From Gliomastix tumulicola (taxonomy: Eukaryota; Ascomycota; Sordariomycetes; Hypocreales; Bionectriaceae), in the NCBI GenBank assembly GCA_001599755.1, contig BCHX01000005.1, positions 4,026,409 to 4,090,408 on the forward strand: 64,000 nt of DNA, read 5' to 3'. Below the pieces are notes generated by a model. It saw only the letters and a program-made list of their open reading frames with translations, was not told the origin of the DNA and searched no databases. Both the position numbers and the translations under genes were made by a program. Of the stretch, positions 58,454 to 64,000 are shown in pieces; the first letter of the stretch is position 1, and each line of letters opens with the position of its first letter.

Positions 58454-59467
58454 CTACGGGGATGGTTTCGCTTGATCTAGCTTGGTGAGGACCTCACTCT
58501 TGCCAACCTCATCATTCCATCTTGCTCGTGGTAGTTCGAAGGTAGAGACAACCCGGCCGTAGGAGATGCCCCCCAGCTGGCCTACCGGACGCAGCTTCTC
58601 CAGAGCAATATGGCTCGCGTCCTCATTCGTAGCATCCTCCCGGACCCAGAACCGCGTAGCCTTGATCAGCACCACTCCTGCGCCGCTCATCCCCTCGGCA
58701 TGCGCGGCAAACTCCTTCACATCGACCACCTTCCCCTCGATAGAGAACACGCTCTCCTTCACCCGGGACGGCTTGACAGTCGTCGCCGGCGCCTCTGTCA
58801 GCCCCGAGACAGCCCACTCTGATACCCCGTAAGGCGCATCGATGGACGTCGCGCTCACCGCCTCGATCATGTCCTCAGACACGGTGTTGATAACGCACTC
58901 GCCTGACTCCTTCAGGTTCCGGAACGTGTCCTTCTCCCGCGCCGGCCGCGACGAGAAGCCGACGATGAACATGGGCGGGTCGTGGTCCATGACCTGAAAG
59001 TAGCTAAAGGGCGACAGGTTCTTTGTCGCGCCGTCGCCGGAGACGGTGCTTATGAATCCGACGGGACGGGGGGCGACGCCGGAGATGAGGAGGCGGTAGT
59101 TGTTGACCATGGGTCGGTCGGCTGCGAACGGATCAATCTCCCGATGGCCTGCCGATGCCTCTGCATCGCTCCGGGACACGCCCTGTCCGTACGTCCATGT
59201 TGGGTTCGGGTGCTTGGTCACCTCGATCTTGCGATGGGGGTCGAAGTCGGGGCGCTGGGCCTGTCTCTGCTCAAAGTCGGTCACCTTGTCGATGATCTTG
59301 TAGTTGGACTCGGCTTTGTCTGAGGCCGCCGCCGCCGCTGCCGAGGAGCTCCCCATCCTCAGGCCGTCGGGTCTCGATAAGGAGAGCAGGGGTCGGCACG
59401 TGCTCCGAGAGGGCGAGGGCAAGACCCGGCGGAGGCGTCGTGGCACAGTCTCGAGCATAGGTGGCAT
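58454..59467 (-). CDS. Flavin-reductase-like FMN-binding split-barrel protein
   Basis: One exon, 337 aa. The first 50 residues are rich in Arg, Ser and Leu (RRLRRVLPSPSRSTCRPLL), like a mitochondrial presequence. The split-barrel domain covers about residues 110-310: NNYRLLISGVAPRPVGFIST, SPFSYFQVMDHDPPMFIVGF and GECVINTVS are the usual flavin-reductase-like motifs that bind FMN. Fungal relatives are annotated as flavoprotein oxidoreductases of unknown substrate. A TATA-like sequence lies about 70 bp before the ATG. Downstream of and on the same strand as the FAR1-like gene. Confidence 0.88.
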   Translation of the reverse strand: MPPMLETVPRRLRRVLPSPSRSTCRPLLSLSRPDGLRMGSSSAAAAAASDKAESNYKIIDKVTDFEQRQAQRPDFDPHRKIEVTKHPNPTWTYGQGVSRSDAEASAGHREIDPFAADRPMVNNYRLLISGVAPRPVGFISTVSGDGATKNLSPFSYFQVMDHDPPMFIVGFSSRPAREKDTFRNLKESGECVINTVSEDMIEAVSATSIDAPYGVSEWAVSGLTEAPATTVKPSRVKESVFSIEGKVVDVKEFAAHAEGMSGAGVVLIKATRFWVREDATNEDASHIALEKLRPVGQLGGISYGRVVSTFELPRARWNDEVGKSEVLTKLDQAKPSP

Positions 59468-59896
59468 AAGAAGAGTTCGATAAGGTGATACCGCCTGTGC
59501 GAGCTGGCGAGTGATGGCTTGTCGCCGGGGCCGGTTTTTATATGAGGTGCAGTTGAAGGCCGAGATGATGAGAAATCATTAAAACCAGCATCTTCGGAAG
59601 GGCGCTGTAAATACCAGGAACCACTGAGTGGTTAAACTGCTTCGGGCAGGTGGATGCAGGGGATACATCTTAGTCCGCCTTAGTTCCGTGCAAAGTGTTG
59701 TACCTTCGGCGCGGAAAATGGGACAGTGGGTGAGGTTCCAGAGTGACGGTCCGCACGCATTGCTTGCGCTGTCAATATCGATGTTGGGACTGGGTGTCGG
59801 GTGCTGTCTCCGTGCCTGTTAGTCTCCCTGAGCTGACTGTCCCGCTGCGTGCTCCTTTCTGCCAGACTCTTCCTCCGAATGTGGTTCCGCCTTAGA
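59468..59896. other. Intergenic between the FAR1-like and flavin-reductase-like genes
   Basis: Promoter of the flavin-reductase-like gene and 3' end of the FAR1-like gene. Frames here are short. Confidence 0.55.
59535..59543 (-). promoter_or_regulatory. TATA box
   Basis: ATATAAAAA on the minus strand, 68-76 bp upstream of the flavin-reductase-like start codon, in otherwise GC-rich surroundings. Confidence 0.5.
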
Positions 59897-60988
59897 CTAG
59901 TCCCCTGACGACTGCTCCTCTTCTTCCCGTCCCTCTCGCCGATCGGCTGCCAACTGCTGGGCGTGTGGCTGCGGTGATTGCTGCGGTGGCTGTTGAGCTT
60001 GTACAGAGCTCGGGGCTGGAGGCTGCTGGTCTTGTGCAGACGCAGATTCGTGATGCGTAGGCTGCTGCGCTTGTACATCTTGCCGCGGTGGCTGTGGCTG
60101 CACGCGGTGATTCCACACATGATATTGACCTTGCGCAGGCTGCCCTTGCCTAGGTTCCTGTCCGTATCCTGGATGACGGCCAGGGGGTCCCGGGGGAGGA
60201 GGATGATGGCCGAATGAAGGTGAAGGATAATTGCTCTGCGCAGGCGGCCCGTAGCCTGGAGGGGGTGCGTTGTATCCAGGAGGCAGCGGCGGAGGTGGCT
60301 GGCCATGCGGGTAGGCCATATGAGGATGAGGAGGAGGAGCTCCCTGCAACGGCGGCAGTCGAGATTGCATCGCGTGTATGGTGTCTTTCAGCTCTTTCAT
60401 ATCCTTCCGCATCTCGCCCATCTGCCTCAGAATCTCCCTCATGGTGCCGCCCTCGTTCCCGTCCGTCTCGCCCGTCGCGCCAGCGCCAATCTCCAGAGTC
60501 TCGCCCTCATTCCCCTCGGTAGCTTCTCCCGTCCTGCCGGCTTCTTCCTCCACCTCCTTCCTCCTCCTCTCCTCCTCCTGCTTCTCCATCTCCTTGGCAC
60601 GCGCCCGGTGCTCGGGGAAGAACCTCGGCACGTTGGGAGGATGGTTGTGCTCCGGCCGAATCACATGAGCCTGCCACATGTTGTTGACCTCCTTGCGCCG
60701 CGTAATCTTCATACGGAAGGGGCACCCCGTGCGCCGCGACCAGCTCTTGCGAATGCCCTTGGACGTGCTCCTGTTGATCCCCGAGCGCGCGCACTGGATG
60801 TCGAACCTGCGAGGGCCATCTTTGTCCGCGTTGGACGACGCGTAGGCCGTGACGGCGTAGCCCTCGTGAAACGCGAAGGACTGGATGGCGTCGAAGGCCT
60901 CCTTGAAGGTGTTGTAAGGAGCCGGAAGGTGTGGCGGCCGGAGGAGATATTGAGAGGCGTCTGCCACGGGTAAAACGGAATGCACCAT
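59897..60988 (-). CDS. FAR1-type zinc-finger protein with Pro/Gln-rich tail
   Basis: A single exon, 363 aa from ATG at 60,988 (the frame opens earlier at a GTG). Residues of about 25-125 form a FAR1/MULE-type DNA-binding domain of the WRKY-GCM1 superfamily: FKEAFDAIQSFAFHEGYAV, FDIQCARSG, RRTGCPFRM and VIRPEHNHPP supply the C-C-HxH zinc ligands. This domain descends from Mutator-like transposases. There is no transposase catalytic domain after it: a charged coiled-coil stretch (EKQEEERRRKEVEEEAG, then MREILRQMGEMRKDMKELK) and about 150 residues rich in Pro, Gln and His follow. This points to a domesticated transcription-factor-like protein rather than an active element. Target genes unknown. 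Confidence 0.85.
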   Translation of the reverse strand: MVHSVLPVADASQYLLRPPHLPAPYNTFKEAFDAIQSFAFHEGYAVTAYASSNADKDGPRRFDIQCARSGINRSTSKGIRKSWSRRTGCPFRMKITRRKEVNNMWQAHVIRPEHNHPPNVPRFFPEHRARAKEMEKQEEERRRKEVEEEAGRTGEATEGNEGETLEIGAGATGETDGNEGGTMREILRQMGEMRKDMKELKDTIHAMQSRLPPLQGAPPPHPHMAYPHGQPPPPLPPGYNAPPPGYGPPAQSNYPSPSFGHHPPPPGPPGRHPGYGQEPRQGQPAQGQYHVWNHRVQPQPPRQDVQAQQPTHHESASAQDQQPPAPSSVQAQQPPQQSPQPHAQQLAADRREGREEEEQSSGD

Positions 60989-61202
60989 GATAGCACTGAT
61001 GCTAGATGGGAGATTGTGAGAAATAGTGGCATGCACTCTGTGATTATGAGAAAGAGAGACAGCGGAGTCAAGTTTCTAGCGGTTCAAATTGTCTCCATAC
61101 TTAGTAGGTATGGGCTTTCCAAGTGGGGCCTTGTGACCAGCCACCGTTGTCCAACACCAGCCACACTTGATTCACATACTAACTACCCTACAGAACATCG
61201 CC

Positions 61203-61876
61203 TCAGAAACCATTCTGCACGGCGACCAGTTCCATGATGAAGCCGGCGCCTGCTGGAACCCTCTTTGCTTCGCATGAAGTGCGTGTGGGATTGTGTGGGA
61301 AGTATGATGGATAGACCTCGTTCATGGGTTTGGCGTCGTCGAGGTTCTCAAAGAAGATCTACCACATGGCATGAGTATCCAAAACTACTAATCCAACATA
61401 TGAACCATGGTATGTGATGGGATGATCTGTGCGTCCAAGCTTACCGTGACTTGCACCACATTTTCAAGGCTAGACCCGGCGGCCTCCAGAACGGCCTTGG
61501 CGTTTTGACACATCTTGTGCGTCTTCTCCTGGATCGTGCCCTGGATGATGGTCCCGTTCGTCTCGGCGGGTATCTGCCCTGACACGAAGACGAAGCCGTT
61601 GGCCTTGACGGCTTGAGAGTACGGTCCGATGGCTTGATGTCAATAGTATAGTCAGCACTTCATGCGTCTTTGGGATGTAGGGAGGCCCATTTAAGACCTG
61701 GCGACGTGGGACTGACGCTTGACGCCCTTTGGCGTGAAAACTGGCTCTACTCCCTTATTACGATGAACTGTTGATGCGAAGCCGCGGATGAGGGCGGTAG
61801 TAGTACTGCTCCAGACGGGCTTTACCCTTATCAGCCGAGTGACCAGGCGTAGAGGGAGAGTAGTGCGAGGAAACAT
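61203..61876 (-). CDS. mmf1: RidA/Mmf1 (YjgF/UK114) reactive enamine/imine deaminase
   Basis: Three exons: 61,876-61,717, 61,632-61,445 and 61,358-61,203 (introns 83 and 85 bp), 167 aa. The first 40 residues (FPRTTLPLRLVTRLIRV...GFAST) are a mitochondrial presequence. Then the family core: VFTPKGVK, PIGPYSQAV joined across intron 1, GFVFVSGQIP, GTIQEKTHKMCQNAKAVLE, and the catalytic arginine at R142 in PTRTSCEAKRVPAGA. RidA trimers hydrolyse 2-aminoacrylate and similar intermediates made by PLP enzymes, protecting branched-chain amino acid synthesis; Mmf1 is the mitochondrial yeast form. The C-terminal IMELVAVQ replaces the usual VEIEAIA but keeps its pattern. Divergent from the YciI-like gene. 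Confidence 0.93.
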
Positions 61877-62202
61877 GATAAGGTCGAATTGGGATAGGGA
61901 TAATGAGCGATGGAATGCTTTGTTTAATTGCGCCGGGTCGAGAAAACGATAATATGCAAAGGTCTGGTCGGAAATTATGCCGTTGTGATGGGTAGGGAGA
62001 GGAAAAGAGATGTACTGTCATCGTCGGAACGACCTTCCGACATACAAACTCCGGCGACCGGATGAGACCACGTCTGGCCCTCCGATATCTTGCAGCGCAT
62101 GATCTCACCCAGACAAGGGTCTTCCCATAAAAGCATCGTCTTACTTTGATATTTAGTAGCGACCAAAGCACTCGGACCTGTCAATCCAGCATAAGAATTA
62201 CG
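61877..62202. promoter_or_regulatory. Bidirectional promoter, RidA and YciI-like genes
   Basis: 326 bp separate the two start codons on opposite strands, so the genes probably share promoter elements. No specific site recognised. Confidence 0.5.
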
Positions 62203-62829
62203 ATGTGGCCCTCATCTCTGCGAAGCTTGACCGCCTGCACTCTTCGGCGCGCTACCACCGCCAGAGTCTCCGCCCGGGCCATCTGTGGCGCCCGCGGTCT
62301 GGTCACGGGCGGCAAGAAGGAATGGCTGTGTATCATGCCGGACAAGCCTGGCGTGGCGGAGATTCGAAAGAGAGTCAAAAGGCAAGTCGTCCTTGAATTC
62401 ACTAGAACAGATATGTTCGGAAGATCTGACTGTCCCCAAGTGGCCACTACGAAGGCATCCAGCCGCTCATAAAATCTGGGAAGCTCGTCGCGGGGGGTAA
62501 GTCCGCAGTGTTCCTCCATTGATGTTCTGTTGACGAGATCCTCCATACTGATAATGCCTGGCGTTGGCAGGAGGCATCTTTGAAAGCCACCCGGTAGACG
62601 GCCAGGCTCCGAACTTCAGGGGCAGTGTGGTGGTCTACACCGGCGACACGGCCCAAGAGGTCCTCGATATCATCCAGTCGGACATCTACGCCGAGAGCGG
62701 AGTATGGGACCTGGAGAAGGCCCAGATTATCCCGGTGAGTCCCCTCGCAGCCGTTGCTGAAGTGAAGAAGGTGGCTGACAACGCCCTGGACAGTATGTTC
62801 CCGCGGTTCGTCAACCGCTGCCACAGTAG
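62203..62829 (+). CDS. YciI-like protein, probably mitochondrial
   Basis: Four exons: 62,203-62,381, 62,441-62,496, 62,571-62,734 and 62,794-62,829, 144 aa. Intron 1 has a GC donor (AAAAG|GCAAGT) and an AAG acceptor; no GT donor nearby restores the frame that gives RVKSGHYEGIQPLIKSGKLV. The N-terminus is Arg/Ala/Ser-rich without acidic residues (LTACTLRRATTARVSARA), as in mitochondrial presequences. The core is a YCII-related ferredoxin-like fold: EWLCIMPDKPG, HYEGIQPLIKSGKLVAGG, FRGSVVVYTGD, EVLDIIQSDIYAESGVWDL. Such proteins are small putative enzymes or dehalogenase-like barrels without settled function. The last exon adds only 11 codons. Confidence 0.87.
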
Positions 62830-63138
62830 GAATCGTGGGGACAGAATGAACGTGAAGGAATTTGGAGCATGAATTTTTATGAAGGTGTGCTTATATTCTG
62901 TAGTTACGATATGGAAATGAATGTTTGGCTGCTGCATTGGCTACGTGTCTGGCGACCCTGCTACTCAGATCTCCGCGAACTTCAAACATACAGTGAACTG
63001 ACCATGTGTTCTGATGGAACAGTCACATGGATGGACTCGTCCAGTCCTGATCGCCGTGATGTCGATGCCAATTTTACGAGGCGTAGCTTAAATCAGGCCA
63101 TAGATTTACTACCAAAGTGAGTGGGCCCTGGATGCACT
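62830..63138. other. Convergent intergenic region
   Basis: 3' flanks of the YciI-like and proline dehydrogenase genes; nothing else seen. Confidence 0.6.
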
Positions 63139-63955
63139 CTATCCAAGAAGCCGACGACGCAGCTCTTGAGCTAACGCTTTCTGCATGTGCTCCGTCCGCT
63201 CTACGGCCCCCCGATTCTCGACTGCCCGCCTGTACAAGTACCCCAAACACTCCGACACAGTCCCTCTCGTGAGACACTTGTACACCCTGAGGGGGTACTT
63301 CGCCGATGTCGGATCCCGGGCCGAGCTCTCGTATTCCTGCAGCAGGGAACAGCTCAGCTCATCCGCCATGCCGTGCACCTGACCGCATTCCAGCATCGAG
63401 AGAGTCGGGAGACCAGCCGAACGGCGGCCTTGGTACGTTTCGGCGGCCTTGGCGGCGCTGGCAGCGTTGTGCGTGGCGAGGAAGAGCGATGCATTTGGGA
63501 AGGCTAGATTCTCGGGAGACCCCTTGGGCATGGCTTGTGAGATGAACATGTCTGCGATGTCGTCGTACGACTGGTCGGTATCGGCTTTCGTGTCGTGGAT
63601 GAGAGAGCGGACTTCATTCTCGATGTATGCGCCTCGGACGAGCTTCACGCCGACTGTCCAGCCTTCTTCTGCCGCCAGTCTCACATGCCGGTTCGCATTC
63701 GCTCGAGCTCCCTTGAGGTAGGCCTGAATGGTGTTGTAGACCAGTGCTTCGCCGTCCCGGTTGTGTTTGCGCATGAGATCGATGGCCCAGTTGTCGAGTG
63801 TTGGCTGGAAAGCCTGCTGCTCGGCATCGATCCAGACGCGGGAGCCTTGACTGCGGACGTGATCGCATATCTCGTCCATGGCCCGCATGATGGACGCTGG
63901 CATGGGTTCCTTTGCTCTCAGTGCGTCGATAGCGACATCTCCAGCACCAGTCAGT
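63139..63955 (-). CDS. PUT1: Proline dehydrogenase, C-terminal exon (5' end outside window)
   Basis: The exon starts after a CTTCTAG acceptor at 63,956 and ends at the stop at 63,139; the preceding intron and exons lie beyond the window. About 272 codons of the FAD-dependent Pro_dh TIM barrel: LTGAGDVAIDAL, VWIDAEQQAFQP, VYNTIQAYLKG, VGVKLVRGAYIENE, LFLATHN, and the end block RGTVSECLGYLYRRAVENR, all catalytic-core motifs of proline oxidases (yeast Put1, Aspergillus PrnD). It oxidises proline to pyrroline-5-carboxylate at the inner mitochondrial membrane. No break in the visible part. In some fungi the prn genes are clustered; the window ends before that can be checked. Confidence 0.93.
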
Positions 63956-64000
63956 CTAGAAGGACCAATGTTAGTTGAGTCATAAAAGTGATTCCTATAG

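Overview
The window is nuclear DNA from a filamentous ascomycete (Pezizomycotina, probably Sordariomycetes or a close relative). The main evidence is short 44-87 bp spliceosomal introns with GT-AG ends and CTAAC/CTGAC-like branch points, together with fungus-specific families: two HET-domain proteins, a Zn2Cys6 regulator, an AA9 LPMO with CBM1, a CE5 esterase, a Dal5-type transporter, a short tyrosinase and a 2EXR-like protein. No rRNA, tRNA or CRISPR was seen. Exon models below were made by hand: I chose GT-AG (once GC-AG) junctions that keep the frame and rejoin conserved motifs. They have no transcript support.

The left part (1-26.4 kb) is poor in intact genes. A 225-aa unknown ORF (60-737), a GH43 glycosidase relic (1301-1680) and an intact 462-aa 2EXR/F-box-like gene (1768-3156, minus) are followed by about 23 kb without one convincing intact gene. 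That stretch holds debris: two pieces of a second copy of the 225-aa gene lying 11.4 kb apart (12.5 and 24.2 kb), ankyrin repeats (20.6 kb), a DUF2235-type hydrolase fragment (22.6 kb), several unidentified coding-like stretches and an 11-bp perfect hairpin (24,131-24,161). By eye it is not AT-rich, so decay by drift, fragmentation or insertion fits better than strong RIP.

From 26.4 to 46.5 kb lies an accessory set: an ABCG half-transporter, a very large (about 2187 aa) HET-TPR-repeat protein, a membrane-anchored tyrosinase, a secreted AA9-CBM1 LPMO, an AIF/AMID-like flavoprotein, a small GPI-anchored protein and a second HET protein followed by a relic of another HET gene.

From 47 to 64 kb the genes are denser and look metabolic. 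A Dal5/Soa1-like MFS transporter is divergent from a TauD/Jlp1-like alpha-ketoglutarate dioxygenase, which suggests a sulfonate-uptake and desulfonation pair. Then come a CE5 cutinase/acetylxylan esterase, an unknown 444-aa protein, a Zn2Cys6 regulator with seven introns, a flavin-reductase-like protein, a FAR1-type zinc-finger protein, and three probably mitochondrial enzymes in a row: RidA/Mmf1, a YciI-like protein and proline dehydrogenase (5' end outside the window). RidA and YciI share a 326-bp divergent promoter.
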